From the NCBI RefSeq assembly GCF_007489285.1, contig NZ_VLIY01000009.1, positions 150,773 to 214,772 of the forward strand: 64,000 bases of DNA, given 5' to 3'. Source of the DNA: Skermania sp. ID1734 (GTDB lineage Bacteria > Actinomycetota > Actinomycetes > Mycobacteriales > Mycobacteriaceae). The stretch's first letter is position 1; the number at the start of each line of letters is the position of its first letter. A program made the translations under genes and the position numbers. Below are positions 26,326 through 35,333 of the stretch, piece by piece. The notes under the pieces were generated by a model, which was given only the letters and a program-made list of their open reading frames with translations, was not told where the DNA came from and searched no databases.

Positions 26326-27488
26326 CCGATTCCCGATCGGAGACCATCGCCATCGCGGGCGCCGGTATTGCCGGTTTGCTCTTGGCCGGCGCCCTTATTC
26401 GCCAAGGCCGACAGGTGAAGATCTTCGAGGAGCGGCCGGGCTACGGCGAGACCGGCGCCGGCATCAGCCTGTGGCCAAATGCATTGGCAGCGCTCGACTA
26501 CCTTGGATTGGGCGATGACGTCCGCGGGCTCGGCACGGCCATCAGCGCCGGTGGCCTGCGCGCACCCGATGGCTCCTTTTTGCGCAGCGTGTCGCCGGAC
26601 GACTTTGCGAACGCGTTAGGTGAACCGTTACGCACCGTGCATCGTGTGCGGCTGATCGAATTGCTGGCCAAACGGGTGCCCGACGACGTTGTTCAGTTCG
26701 ACGTAGCCGTCACCGGATATCGCGCCGGTCGCGACGGCGTCAGCGTAGAACTCAGCGACGGAACCGCTTTCGCCGCTGCCGCGCTCGTCGGCGCGGACGG
26801 TTATCGATCCGCAGTGCTGCGCCGAATGCAACCCCAAACCACCGAGCGATACGCGGGCTACACGGCATGGCGAGGCCTGTCCGAAATGTCGACCGATGGG
26901 CGCGAAGCGCACGAAACCCTCGGCGACCGTGCAGAATTCGGCTTCATCCCGCTGGTCGACGGACGCACCTACTGGTTTGCCACGCTGGCGGCCCCGGCGG
27001 GTGGTGCTCCGGGTGCCGACGGCGATTTGACTTGGCTACGACGGGCTTTCGTGAACTGGCACGATCCCATCACCGATGTGTTGGCGACCACCTCTCCCAC
27101 CGATGTGATGCGTCATGACATCGTCGACCGCAGCATGCCGCGCCGCCTGGCCGAGGGCCGCGTCGTGCTCATCGGCGACGCGGCACATGCGATGCGTCCG
27201 CATCTGGGCCAGGGTGGCTGCCAATCGGTAGAAGACGCCTGTGTCCTGGCGCGCTGCGTCGAGGACTGCATCGACCTGCCAGTCGCTTTCGCCGTGTACA
27301 GCAAGACCCGGCACCGGCGGGTCCGGCGCATCGTCGCCGAGTCGGCCATGGCCGGCCGCTTGCTGAACGTGCCTCCCCCGCTCGGCGCGCTCGTGCATCG
27401 AGGCGTGGCGTTGACCCCGCAGCGACCGTTTCTCGCGCACTTGGCCGGTGTTGCCGGGGCTGATGCTTTCCGGAGGCAACTGCGCTGA
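26322..27488 (+). CDS. FAD-dependent aromatic-ring hydroxylase-like monooxygenase
   Basis: The 388-residue enzyme has the Rossmann start IAIAGAGIAGLLLAGAL and the LVGADGYRS motif. It also carries GDAAHAMRPHLGQGGCQSVEDACVLA, which binds FAD and marks the PF01494 group (salicylate hydroxylase, UbiH, zeaxanthin epoxidase relatives). It should insert one oxygen into an aromatic or polyene substrate using NAD(P)H. The coupled TetR gene suggests induction by that substrate, which the sequence does not reveal. It ends three bases from the convergent membrane-protein gene. Confidence 0.85.
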   Translation: MTDSRSETIAIAGAGIAGLLLAGALIRQGRQVKIFEERPGYGETGAGISLWPNALAALDYLGLGDDVRGLGTAISAGGLRAPDGSFLRSVSPDDFANALGEPLRTVHRVRLIELLAKRVPDDVVQFDVAVTGYRAGRDGVSVELSDGTAFAAAALVGADGYRSAVLRRMQPQTTERYAGYTAWRGLSEMSTDGREAHETLGDRAEFGFIPLVDGRTYWFATLAAPAGGAPGADGDLTWLRRAFVNWHDPITDVLATTSPTDVMRHDIVDRSMPRRLAEGRVVLIGDAAHAMRPHLGQGGCQSVEDACVLARCVEDCIDLPVAFAVYSKTRHRRVRRIVAESAMAGRLLNVPPPLGALVHRGVALTPQRPFLAHLAGVAGADAFRRQLR

Positions 27489-27491
27489 TCC

Positions 27492-27953
27492 TCAGTGCTG
27501 CAGGATGAGCCCGATCGGGACCGACACGGCGAGTACCACGATCACCGCGTAGTACGCATGTAGTGGCCACCCACGATTAGCGCCGCGCACGCTGAACGCC
27601 AAGGCGGCAAGGGCGGCAAGCAGCAACACCGAACCGGCGGCGAGCAGCCAGTTCCATGACGTGGTGGTGCCGACAACCACGCCGGCGTTGGCGGCATTGA
27701 ACATCACCAGCGCCGCCGTCGCGACGCCGCGAATCGGCAGATCGGGAACCAGCAGCGCGAGAGCCGCGCTGATGGCCAGCTGGCAGACGCCAACGACGAG
27801 CACGAGATAGGCGGCCGCCCACGTGCCGTGCTCGGTCGGTGCGTGCGCGGTGGCCGCGGCGACCAGACCGCCCGCAATGATCGCGAGCGAGCCCACGGCT
27901 GCGAACGGTACGGACGCGGAGTCCATGAATCGAACCTGCTCAGTCGTGTGCAT
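27492..27953 (-). CDS. Small four-helix membrane protein
   Basis: The 153-residue product has four predicted membrane helices with short loops and a hydrophilic N-terminal end (MHTTEQVRFM). No family motif is visible. On the minus strand TAAACT (27965 to 27960) ends six bases before the ATG at 27953, a leaderless pattern that supports this start. An internal ATG at 27926 is the alternative. It is divergent from the DUF2249-cupin gene and shares a 66-bp promoter region with it. Confidence 0.6.
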   Translation of the reverse strand: MHTTEQVRFMDSASVPFAAVGSLAIIAGGLVAAATAHAPTEHGTWAAAYLVLVVGVCQLAISAALALLVPDLPIRGVATAALVMFNAANAGVVVGTTTSWNWLLAAGSVLLLAALAALAFSVRGANRGWPLHAYYAVIVVLAVSVPIGLILQH

Positions 27954-28019
27954 GCGGCGAGTTTATACAATGAGCTGTCGTATTTATTCGCAGCGTTGCG
28001 CACAGGAAGGAACTCGTCG

Positions 28020-28607
28020 ATGACGGCGGTTGAGCTCGACGTACGAGAACTGCGGAAGCCAGACAAGCACCCGGCGATCTTCGCCCGTTTCGATGGGCTT
28101 GCCGTGGGCGAGTCGTTCATCCTGGTGAACAACCATTACCCGCGTCATCTGAAGGACGAGTTCGACGTCGAGCATCCCGGCGGTTATGAGTGGGACGTGG
28201 TCGAGGACGGTCCGCGGGTGTGGCGAGTCCGGATCGGCAAGAGCGCGTCGACCGCCCTGCCGCGCATCGTGGCGGACACGTCGGCCGCTCCTGCCGACCC
28301 CGACGCGACCGGCGCGGTGTGGACATTGTCGATGCGCCAGCGCGACCTCGACTCCAACATCATCCGGCTCGCCGCAGGCGCCCGGATCGAGGCGCATCAC
28401 GGGCCTGACCTGGACGTTCTCGTGCACGTGCTGGAAGGATCCGGAGTCTTGGAGACCGAGTCCGGCGCAGTCAACCTGACCCCGGGCGCACTGGTCTGGC
28501 TGCCGCGCCGGTCGCAGCGGGCATTCGTCGCGGGCCAAAATGGCCTTCGCTACCTCACCGTTCATCAGCGTCGGAAAGCGTTGACGCTTGAGCCATTCTC
28601 CCGCTAA
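28020..28607 (+). CDS. DUF2249 and cupin domain fusion protein
   Basis: The 195-residue product joins two small domains. Residues 5-75 (LDVRELRKPDKHPAIFARFD through WDVVEDGPRVWRVRIGK) form a DUF2249 domain, often found with iron-sulfur or nitric-oxide stress proteins. Residues about 100-180 form a cupin barrel with AGARIEAHHGPDLDVLVHVLEGSGVLE and LTPGALVWLPRRS, whose histidines could bind a metal. AGGAAGGAA precedes the ATG. A sensor or metal-dependent stress role is inferred from the domains only. Confidence 0.7.
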   Translation: MTAVELDVRELRKPDKHPAIFARFDGLAVGESFILVNNHYPRHLKDEFDVEHPGGYEWDVVEDGPRVWRVRIGKSASTALPRIVADTSAAPADPDATGAVWTLSMRQRDLDSNIIRLAAGARIEAHHGPDLDVLVHVLEGSGVLETESGAVNLTPGALVWLPRRSQRAFVAGQNGLRYLTVHQRRKALTLEPFSR

Positions 28608-28809
28608 CCGGCACGCGCACGCGTAGCGAGCGTGACCTGGACGAGGCGGCTCCGGAATCCCTAAGACGTGTCCTCATCGCGTCGATCTTGTTAGGATGCC
28701 GTAGCTTTGTTGCTGGCTTGAGGCCGGTCGGGGTGACGGTGTTTGTCACGCCCCGCTGGCGCCGATTGCTGAGTGCTCGCTCAGCTGTGAATGAATTGGG
28801 CAGGCGAAG

Positions 28810-29919
28810 GTGAAACGTTTCGGATCCCTCATGCTGACCGCCCTCGCCGGGGCGACCGCCGCGATGCTCGTGGTGACGGCTCCCGCGGGCGCAGATCCCA
28901 ACGCGATCAATCCGCTCCCCGTGCTGAACGGCACCAACGGCCTGCCGCACCTCACTGGGCCCACGCAGGCGATCTACCAGGTGACCGGGTTGGCGAGCCC
29001 GAACGCTACCCAGCGCTACAACGTTCTCGGCACCGACCTTGGCATCATGTGGGACAACGGCAACGGCGAGCTGATGACGGCGTTCGGCGACTCTGCGGGC
29101 ATCGGCTTTCCGAACCTGCTCGCGGGCAGCATCTGGGCCTGGAAGTCCAACATTCTGCTGCGCAGTCACACGCACAACCCAGCTGACGGGATCGTGTACG
29201 ACAGTGTGGTGCGTGATCCGTTCGGTCAAGCGAAGGAGCTTGTGCCGAGCCCGAAGATCCCGTTCATCGAGATCAGCCGCATTCCCACGGCCGGCGTCTC
29301 GGTCGGCGGCGTCCAGTTCATGAGCATGATGTCGGTGAAGAGTTGGGACAGCGATGGGCACTGGACCACGAACTTCTCCAGTCTTGTCGCCTCGGGGGAC
29401 AACGGCGAAAACTGGGCCGAGTTGCCCCAGACCCGTCGCGCGAACGTGGCGGGCGACCACAACTTCCAGATGAACGCCTTTGTCAAGGACGCTAATTACG
29501 TCTACGAATACGGCACGCCGTCCGGACGCAACAATCCGGGTTTCGTCGCGCGGGTTCCGCAGGCGCAGATCGCGAACAAGGACGCGTACGAGTATTGGGA
29601 CGGCAAGCAGTGGAAGAAGGGCGACGTCAACGCGGCGGCGCCGATCGTCGGCGGGGTCGGCGAGTTGTCGGTGCAGTACAACGACTTCCTGGGGCAGTAC
29701 GTGATGCTCACCACGGACCCGTTCAACTCGGTGGTGATGCGGACGTCGCCTGCCCCGCAGGGACCGTGGAGCCCGCCACGCACGTTGATCGACACTCGCG
29801 AGTTGCCGACGGCATATGCGCCATCGATCTTCCCGTACCAGACCGGGTCGGACCTGTACTTCGTCACGACGATTCACTCCGAGTACAACGTGGTGTTGAT
29901 GCGCACGAGCCTGCGCTGA
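28810..29919 (+). CDS. Secreted DUF4185 protein, possible GH183 endo-D-arabinanase
   Basis: The 369-residue product starts with a signal peptide (MKRFGSLMLTALAGATAAML, cleavage after AGA near residue 29). The rest shows repeated beta-propeller blades, with GIMWDNGNGELMTAFGDS, AGDHNFQMNAFV and ELPTAYAPSIFPY. These segments fit DUF4185, a family in which endo-D-arabinanases (GH183) acting on arabinogalactan and lipoarabinomannan have been reported. It should therefore act on the cell-wall arabinan or a related polymer. The GTG at 28810 is the start. An inverted repeat near 28730-28758 lies in its upstream region. Confidence 0.75.
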   Translation: MKRFGSLMLTALAGATAAMLVVTAPAGADPNAINPLPVLNGTNGLPHLTGPTQAIYQVTGLASPNATQRYNVLGTDLGIMWDNGNGELMTAFGDSAGIGFPNLLAGSIWAWKSNILLRSHTHNPADGIVYDSVVRDPFGQAKELVPSPKIPFIEISRIPTAGVSVGGVQFMSMMSVKSWDSDGHWTTNFSSLVASGDNGENWAELPQTRRANVAGDHNFQMNAFVKDANYVYEYGTPSGRNNPGFVARVPQAQIANKDAYEYWDGKQWKKGDVNAAAPIVGGVGELSVQYNDFLGQYVMLTTDPFNSVVMRTSPAPQGPWSPPRTLIDTRELPTAYAPSIFPYQTGSDLYFVTTIHSEYNVVLMRTSLR

Positions 29920-29938
29920 TCCGAGCCCTGCTGCCGAA

Positions 29939-30568
29939 TCAGGCTTGACCGCTCCAGCGCAGTAGCCACGGCGTAAGCACGGCCGCAATCTCTGCGGCTG
30001 CTGACTTGAGTGCATGCGTCTGGCCGCGCAGAACATGAACCTCGGCGGCGTCGGCGGCCTCGGGAATGCCGAACGGGTCTCGGTCGCCGTTGAGGACGAC
30101 CACCTCCACCCCTGTCGCGCGCAGCTCGTCGGCCCTGTTCAGCTGGGGTTTTCCGGGTGGATGCAACGGAAACGCCAACGCGACGACGCCTGTTGCGCGC
30201 ACGTCGAGGGCGGTGCGACACGCCACTCGAGCGCCGTTGCTGCGGCCGCCCTGAATGATCGGCACGCCGCGGGCCCGACGGCGCAGCGCAGTGACAATCT
30301 CCACCCAGGCGGCGTCTTGCCTGGTCGCCGACCCGGGCGCGCGGCCACCGGCGACCCGGTAGGGCTGCAGCACTCGCGCCACTGACCCGCCCAGCTCGAG
30401 CGCCACGCGGCGGGCTGCCAACAGGTCCGGCGCGTCGACGCCGCCACCGGCGCCATGGGTCAAGATCAGCAAGAAACGGGTGTGCGTGCGCGCGTCATAG
30501 GCGACTTCGGCATCGCCGGCAGATGTGGCGATGACAAGGTCGCGCGTGGTTGGCCGTCCCGGCTGCAC
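29939..30568 (-). CDS. Alpha/beta-hydrolase, KANL3/Tex30-like
   Basis: The 209-residue cytoplasmic protein has LLILTHGAGGGVDAPDL near the N-terminus, a nucleophile elbow GGRSNGAR, VVVLNGDRDPFG for the acid and GQTHALK for the histidine. The compact core without a lid and the GxSNGxR elbow fit the KANL3/Tex30-type hydrolases, which have no assigned bacterial substrate. It is convergent with the DUF4185 gene, 19 bases apart, and its promoter side faces a 339-bp gap before fadE5. Confidence 0.7.
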   Translation of the reverse strand: MQPGRPTTRDLVIATSAGDAEVAYDARTHTRFLLILTHGAGGGVDAPDLLAARRVALELGGSVARVLQPYRVAGGRAPGSATRQDAAWVEIVTALRRRARGVPIIQGGRSNGARVACRTALDVRATGVVALAFPLHPPGKPQLNRADELRATGVEVVVLNGDRDPFGIPEAADAAEVHVLRGQTHALKSAAAEIAAVLTPWLLRWSGQA

Positions 30569-30907
30569 AGACCACCCCTCTCGATGCCCGACGAATCAAC
30601 AAGCAGCGCAGGAACTTCGACCTTCAACTAGCGTTTCCCCGCTGTGAAACACCACAGCTGTCAGCCTGGGCAAACATGATGGAATCCTCATGATTCTGCG
30701 CGAAATGCATTGTAGGGCACTCCAGTTGACCGAATGTGGAGTACGTCACAGTTCGCCGGACATGCCTTGGACGCGCCTGTACCGACTAGTAACATCGGCG
30801 TTAAGTTACCCGTCAGTAGTAGGTGACCTCTCTACCGGCGGTAACACCTGGGCGGGACCGGACATCGCCGGACCGCACCACAACACTCACTCAATGGAGA
30901 GATGAAG
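30569..30907. other. 339-bp intergenic region upstream of fadE5
   Basis: No credible gene is seen. The half near fadE5 holds GTTACC and GGTGAC as an imperfect dyad (around 30806-30828) and a further GGTAAC close to 30840. AGTAACATCGGCGTTAAGTT at 30788-30807 shares the TAAGTT half with the fadA2-fabG4 operator. GGAGAG sits at 30895-30900. The region probably contains the fadE5 promoter and binding sites for a lipid-responsive regulator. Confidence 0.5.
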
Positions 30908-32740
30908 ATGGGCCACTACAAGAGCAACGTCCGCGACCTCGAGTTCAACCTCTTCGAGGTGCTGGGACTGAACGACACCCTCGACTCGGGCGCGTACGGC
31001 GATCTTGACACCGACACCGTTCGCGAAATGCTGAACGAAGTTCGCCGGCTGGCCGAGGGCCCGTTGGCCGAGCCGTTCGCCGACGCGGACCGCAACCCGC
31101 CCGTCTTCGATCCCGAGACGCACACCGTCTCCATCCCCGAGTCCTTCAAGAAGGCCTTCCGTGCTCTGCAGGACGGCGGCTGGGACAAGCTGGGCATCGC
31201 CGAAGAGCTCGGTGGCATGAACATGCCCCGCCCGATCTACTGGGCCATTGCCGAACTGATCCTGGGTGCGCAGCCCGCCGCGTTCATGTACGCCGCCGGC
31301 CCGGGCTTCGCCAACATCTTCTTCAACAACGCGACCGACGAGCAGAAGAAGTGGGCCGAGATCGCCGTCGAGCGCAACTGGGGCGCCACCATGGTGCTGA
31401 CCGAGCCGGATGCCGGCTCGGACGTTGGCGCCGGCCGCACCAAGGCCATCAAGCAGGAGGACGGCTCCTGGCACATCGAGGGCGTCAAGCGCTTCATCAC
31501 GTCGGCCGACTCCGACGACATGTTCGAGAACATCTTCCACCTGGTGCTGGCCCGTCCCGAGGGCGCTGGCCCGGGCACCAAGGGCCTGAGCCTGTTCTTC
31601 GTGCCGAAGTTCCACTTCGACAAAGAGACCGGCGAGCTCGGCGAGCGCAACGGCGTTTTCGTGACCAACGTCGAGCACAAGATGGGCCTGAAGGTCTCGG
31701 CCACCTGTGAGGTCACCTTTGGTGGCCACGGCGTTCCCGCGCAGGGCTGGCTGGTCGGCGAGGTGCACAACGGCATCGCGCAGATGTTCGACGTCATCGA
31801 GCACGCTCGCATGATGGTCGGCACCAAGGCCATCGCCACCCTGTCCACCGGTTACCTCAACGCCTTGTCCTACGCCAAGGAGCGCGTGCAGGGTGCTGAC
31901 CTGACCCAGATGACGGACAAGGCCGCCCCGCGCGTCACCATCACCCACCACCCGGACGTGCGCCGCAGCCTGATGATGCAGAAGGCGTACGCCGAGGGCC
32001 TGCGCGCGGTTTACCTCTACACCGCCGCGCACCAGAACGCGGACATCGCGGAGAAGGTCTCGGGCGCGGACAAGGACGTGGCATTCCGCGTCAACGACCT
32101 GTTGCTGCCGATCGTCAAGGGCGTCGGCTCGGAACGGGCCTACCAGTACCTGACTGATTCCTTGCAGACCTTCGGTGGTTCCGGCTTCTTGCAGGACTAC
32201 CCGGTCGAGCAGTACATCCGTGACGCCAAGATCGACTCGCTGTACGAGGGCACCACGGCCATCCAGGCGCAGGACTTCTTCTTCCGCAAGATCGCCCGCG
32301 ACCGCGGCGTGGCACTCGCTCACGTGGCCGGCCAGATCCAGAAATTCCTGGACAGCGAGGCGGGCAACGGTCGCCTCAAGGGCGAGCGCGCGCTGTTGGC
32401 TACCGCGCTCGAGGACGTTCAGGCCATGGCCGCCACCCTGACCGGCCACCTGATGGGCGCCCAGCAGACGCCGAGCGAGCTGTACAAGGTCGGCCTGGGT
32501 TCGGTGCGCTTCCTGCTGGCCGTCGGTGACCTGCTCATCGGTTGGCAGCTGCTGCGCCAGGCCGAGGTTGCGCTCGAGGCGCTGGACCAGGGTGCTGACA
32601 AAGACCAGGCCTTCTACGAGGGCAAGGTCGCGGTCGCGCAGTTCTTCGCCCGTAACGTCCTGCCGGAGCTGACCGCCACCCGCGCCATTCTGTCGAACAT
32701 CGACAACGACATCATGGAGCTCGACGAAGCAGCATTCTGA
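30908..32740 (+). CDS. fadE5: Acyl-CoA dehydrogenase FadE5
   Basis: The 610-residue FAD enzyme is close to mycobacterial FadE5, a broad-range (C4-C22) acyl-CoA dehydrogenase with an extra C-terminal domain. It has [16 protein letters not shown], the long insertion with [39 protein letters not shown], and [16 protein letters not shown] with catalytic Glu447. The ATG at 30908 is chosen because GGAGAG is spaced correctly from it and it gives Glu447, the number used for the mycobacterial enzyme. An ATG six bases earlier is too close to the site. It works with FadA2/FabG4/HtdX-type enzymes encoded 3-8 kb away. Confidence 0.95.
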   Translation: MGHYKSNVRDLEFNLFEVLGLNDTLDSGAYGDLDTDTVREMLNEVRRLAEGPLAEPFADADRNPPVFDPETHTVSIPESFKKAFRALQDGGWDKLGIAEELGGMNMPRPIYWAIAELILGAQPAAFMYAAGPGFANIFFNNATDEQKKWAEIAVERNWGATMVLTEPDAGSDVGAGRTKAIKQEDGSWHIEGVKRFITSADSDDMFENIFHLVLARPEGAGPGTKGLSLFFVPKFHFDKETGELGERNGVFVTNVEHKMGLKVSATCEVTFGGHGVPAQGWLVGEVHNGIAQMFDVIEHARMMVGTKAIATLSTGYLNALSYAKERVQGADLTQMTDKAAPRVTITHHPDVRRSLMMQKAYAEGLRAVYLYTAAHQNADIAEKVSGADKDVAFRVNDLLLPIVKGVGSERAYQYLTDSLQTFGGSGFLQDYPVEQYIRDAKIDSLYEGTTAIQAQDFFFRKIARDRGVALAHVAGQIQKFLDSEAGNGRLKGERALLATALEDVQAMAATLTGHLMGAQQTPSELYKVGLGSVRFLLAVGDLLIGWQLLRQAEVALEALDQGADKDQAFYEGKVAVAQFFARNVLPELTATRAILSNIDNDIMELDEAAF

Positions 32741-32750
32741 TTCACCGATT

Positions 32751-32794
32751 CCAACGAACCCGGACTATCCTGCGGGATGGTTCGGGTTCGTTGG
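32751..32794 (+). terminator. Hairpin terminator after fadE5
   Basis: Perfect 12-base arms CCAACGAACCCG and CGGGTTCGTTGG, extended by partial pairing inside, lie 11 bases past the fadE5 stop. CTTT follows the stem. Confidence 0.75.
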
Positions 32795-32816
32795 CTTTCG
32801 TGGAAAGGATGCGATC

Positions 32817-33614
32817 GTGCAGCCGAATACCGGAGGTCAACTCGATCCCACCGCGAGTGAGCGGCTTTCCCACGCCGGGCGGATATTCACCTCGGATCTC
32901 TCGGTCAACGAGTTCGCGCTCCTACACGGGGCCGGTTTCGAACCGATCGACCTGGTCATGGGCGTTTCCGTTTACCACGTCGGCTACCAGACCAGCGGCA
33001 TCCGGCAGCAGACCGAATTGACCGTGCTCACCGAGGCCACCTATCGGGCCCGCTGGAACGCCATGTCGCGGATGCAGGCCGAGGCCGACAGTCTCGGAGC
33101 CGACGGGGTCGTCGGGGTTCGACTCGCCTGGCGCGAGCATGGTTCGGCCGAACACCTGGAGTTCATGGCGGTAGGCACGGCAGTTCGGTACGCGCCCTCT
33201 CCGGGTGCGTACCGCCGCCCGAACGGGCAGGCCTTCAGCAGCCATCTGTCCGGTCAGGACATGGTCACCCTCATGCGGACCGGTTATGTGCCGGTGGCGT
33301 TCGTCATGGGCAACTGCGTATTTCACGTGGCCGCACAGGGTTTCATGCAAACACTGCGCCAAATCGGCAACAACGTGGAGATGCCGCAGTGGACGCAGGG
33401 CAACTACCAGGCCCGCGAATTGGCGATGGGGCGAATGCAAGCGGAGGCGGAGCGCGACGGCGCCAATGGCGTCACGGGTGTGAGCTTCGAGTTGCAGAAC
33501 TACGTGTGGGGCTTCCACACCGTGGAGTTCTACGCGGCGGGCACCGCGATTCGCCGCATCGGCGAGGGTGAGCCGATCCGTCCGCAATTCACGCTGCCGA
33601 TGGTCGATCAGTGA
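32817..33614 (+). CDS. Double YbjQ-type heavy-metal-binding domain protein
   Basis: The 265-residue product contains two related YbjQ (PF01906-like) units. Unit one (about 25-125) has FEPIDLVMGVSVYHVG, MSRMQAEADSLGADGVVGVRL and FMAVGTAVRY. Unit two (about 145-250) has YVPVAFVMGNCVFHVA, MGRMQAEAERDGANGVTGV and YAAGTAIRR. Single YbjQ proteins form pentamers and are annotated as metal-binding on weak grounds, so the function is unclear. GTG at 32817 follows AAAGGA. It overlaps the next gene by GTGA and is therefore coupled to it. Confidence 0.75.
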   Translation: MQPNTGGQLDPTASERLSHAGRIFTSDLSVNEFALLHGAGFEPIDLVMGVSVYHVGYQTSGIRQQTELTVLTEATYRARWNAMSRMQAEADSLGADGVVGVRLAWREHGSAEHLEFMAVGTAVRYAPSPGAYRRPNGQAFSSHLSGQDMVTLMRTGYVPVAFVMGNCVFHVAAQGFMQTLRQIGNNVEMPQWTQGNYQARELAMGRMQAEAERDGANGVTGVSFELQNYVWGFHTVEFYAAGTAIRRIGEGEPIRPQFTLPMVDQ

Positions 33615-33997
33615 TGCTTGCCGACAGTTTCGATCAAGACCATGCCGCGGCGGTGATTGGTTCCGCGATTCAGGGCGCAGTCGGGCCGGCCGGTGTTTTG
33701 GGTCTGTTCGCCGTCGTGCCGGGCGCCGTGCGGACGCCCGCGCGGCGGCGCTGGCTCGGGACTGAACCGGAGCGGCTCCAACTGGCCGACTGGCGGTACG
33801 AGGTGACCGATGACCGTCGGGTGCGGGCCGCGCACGTGGTACATGGGATTGTGCTTGCGGAGCAGGTGCTGGCCGCGGGCGAGGTGGGCCCGCACCTCGC
33901 GCGTGCCCTCGCCGCGGTGAGTCATCAGTACGGTGCCGAGGCGGCTGCGCAGATATCGGCGGCTTTGGAAGTACTGGAAGCCGGTCCGATTACCTGA
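33611..33997 (+). CDS. Unknown small protein coupled to the YbjQ-type protein
   Basis: The 128-residue product is cytoplasmic and mostly helical. It has a central WRYEVTDDRRVRAAHVVHGIVLAEQVLA segment and Ala-rich helices. I do not recognise a family. It starts with GTG overlapping the stop of the double-YbjQ gene by four bases, so it is translated from the same message and may form a complex with it. Its stop overlaps the end of the convergent lipase gene by eight bases. Confidence 0.65.
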   Translation: MMLADSFDQDHAAAVIGSAIQGAVGPAGVLGLFAVVPGAVRTPARRRWLGTEPERLQLADWRYEVTDDRRVRAAHVVHGIVLAEQVLAAGEVGPHLARALAAVSHQYGAEAAAQISAALEVLEAGPIT

Positions 33998-34943
33998 CGT
34001 TCGGGAAGAACGGGTCGACTTCCATGCACGGCACTGGCGTCGGATGGGCCGGGTCGAGCGCATCGAGCACATAGCGCCAGGCCCGCTCGCTGTAAAGCGT
34101 CGACGCGTGCTCCGAGTAGTCGATGGGGCAGCCGTTCTGCAAAAGGATATTGGTGACATTCGGACCGCTCAGGAACTGATGGTCGAACGGGGTCACCACC
34201 TCGTCGTATTTGGAAACGATGGTCGTGTAGGTGACTTCCGGGCGGGTGTCGCCCTGGCCGTACGTCTGCGCAACCAGGTCCGATCCGACGGCCTGCTGGG
34301 TGAGCCCGGGGGCGGCCATGCCGAGGAAGTCGTACAGTGCACGCCCGATCGGCGGCAGTAGGCTGCGTGCGTAGACCATTTCGCTGAGCGTGGTGCCGTG
34401 GTTGCTCGGCGAGATACCGACGAGGCTGTGCACCTTGGCGGCACCGCCGAGCACGTTGAGGTAGTACTCCGGCAGAATTCCGCCGCCCTGCGAGTGCCCG
34501 ACAAGGTCGACCTGCTTGGCGCCCGTTTGCGCTAGCACCCTATCGACCTCGGCCGAAAGAACCTGGCCCGCTTGACGAATGTCGCCGACTGCCTGGATCG
34601 GTATTTCGGAGATCCAGGCCGGGTTGCCGAAGTTGAACGTGAAGACGCAATATCCGTTGTCCCGCAGGAACGGGGCGCCGGCCTGGTAGGCCGACGCCTG
34701 CGTGAACAGGGACGAGTTGATCAGCACCACGGGCCGCGGATGCTGCGGAGTGAGTTTGCACGTCGGGTCGTTGGCGCCCGGTGGCGGCGTCTCGGGAAAC
34801 AGCATGGCACGGATGCCGGCACCCAGATCGAACTGCACCGGCAGGGGTCCCATCGTCACGTCGGCATGCGCGGCAGGACCGGCGCCGATACCGAGGCTGA
34901 ACACTGTTGCGGCGATGGCGAGCAGCCGGAACTTGATGCGCAC
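33990..34943 (-). CDS. Secreted alpha/beta-hydrolase, lipase class 2-like
   Basis: The 317-residue product begins with a signal peptide (MRIKFRLLAIAATVFSLGIG, cleavage near AAHA). It carries the lipase elbow VDLVGHSQGG, with Ser151, in a layout like Streptomyces and Rhodococcus secreted lipases and esterases (PF01674). SKYDEVVTPFDHQFL supplies the acid and SEHASTLYSERAW the histidine. It should hydrolyse lipids outside the cell or in the envelope. The gene ends inside the stop region of the convergent coupled pair. Confidence 0.8.
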   Translation of the reverse strand: MRIKFRLLAIAATVFSLGIGAGPAAHADVTMGPLPVQFDLGAGIRAMLFPETPPPGANDPTCKLTPQHPRPVVLINSSLFTQASAYQAGAPFLRDNGYCVFTFNFGNPAWISEIPIQAVGDIRQAGQVLSAEVDRVLAQTGAKQVDLVGHSQGGGILPEYYLNVLGGAAKVHSLVGISPSNHGTTLSEMVYARSLLPPIGRALYDFLGMAAPGLTQQAVGSDLVAQTYGQGDTRPEVTYTTIVSKYDEVVTPFDHQFLSGPNVTNILLQNGCPIDYSEHASTLYSERAWRYVLDALDPAHPTPVPCMEVDPFFPNVR

Positions 34944-35268
34944 GCCAGCGAAGCTAGACTACCGTGGCCCGATTAGCGGCAGATTGGCTCAAAGTTTGCT
35001 CGAACCACAATGCTGAGCCATCCCAATGGTGGGCTGGTCACCTGAAAGGCCCCGTGCGGCTGCCGGGTCGGGGGTCAGGCAGCAGCACAGGGCCACCCCT
35101 TACATCGGGATGCGTCAGGTTGCGTTACATGTGCTGGCTGAGGGATCTTTTGGCTGGAGCCGGCGCAGAGCGCGCGGTCGGAAGTTCGATGCGCTGAGCC
35201 TGGCGTCGGTTGTTCGACGGATATCGACGGTACACCTGGAGAAGTAGCGTCCCCTGTCCCTAAACGGC
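34944..35268. other. 325-bp intergenic stretch between lipase start and the fadA2 terminator
   Basis: No gene with supporting features was found. A 73-codon plus-strand frame at 35026-35247 has basic composition and no ribosome site. GGGTCGGGGGTCAGGC and a GGGCTGG-rich segment give it unusual G content, but I see no clear RNA fold. The lipase promoter should lie within 34944-35020. Confidence 0.4.
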
Positions 35269-35321
35269 GAACGGGTGGTTTCCGAGACGCACTCGATGAG
35301 TGCCTCGACAACCACCCGTTC
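35269..35321 (-). terminator. Nested hairpin terminator after fadA2
   Basis: Outer arms GAACGGGTGGTT (35269-35280) and AACCACCCGTTC (35310-35321) pair perfectly. An inner stem GCACTC/GAGTGC closes on GAT. The structure begins 13 bases past the fadA2 stop on the minus strand. Confidence 0.75.
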
Positions 35322-35333
35322 AACGTCTCGAAA

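Noticed and set aside
30690..30905. Upstream open frame before fadE5
   Set aside because: It overlaps the promoter-like region with several dyads and has no ribosome site or motif, so a leader peptide is not supported.
35026..35247. Small plus-strand gene of 73 codons
   Set aside because: It has no ribosome site, a basic low-information composition and no recognisable motif, and it lies in a region without other coding signs.
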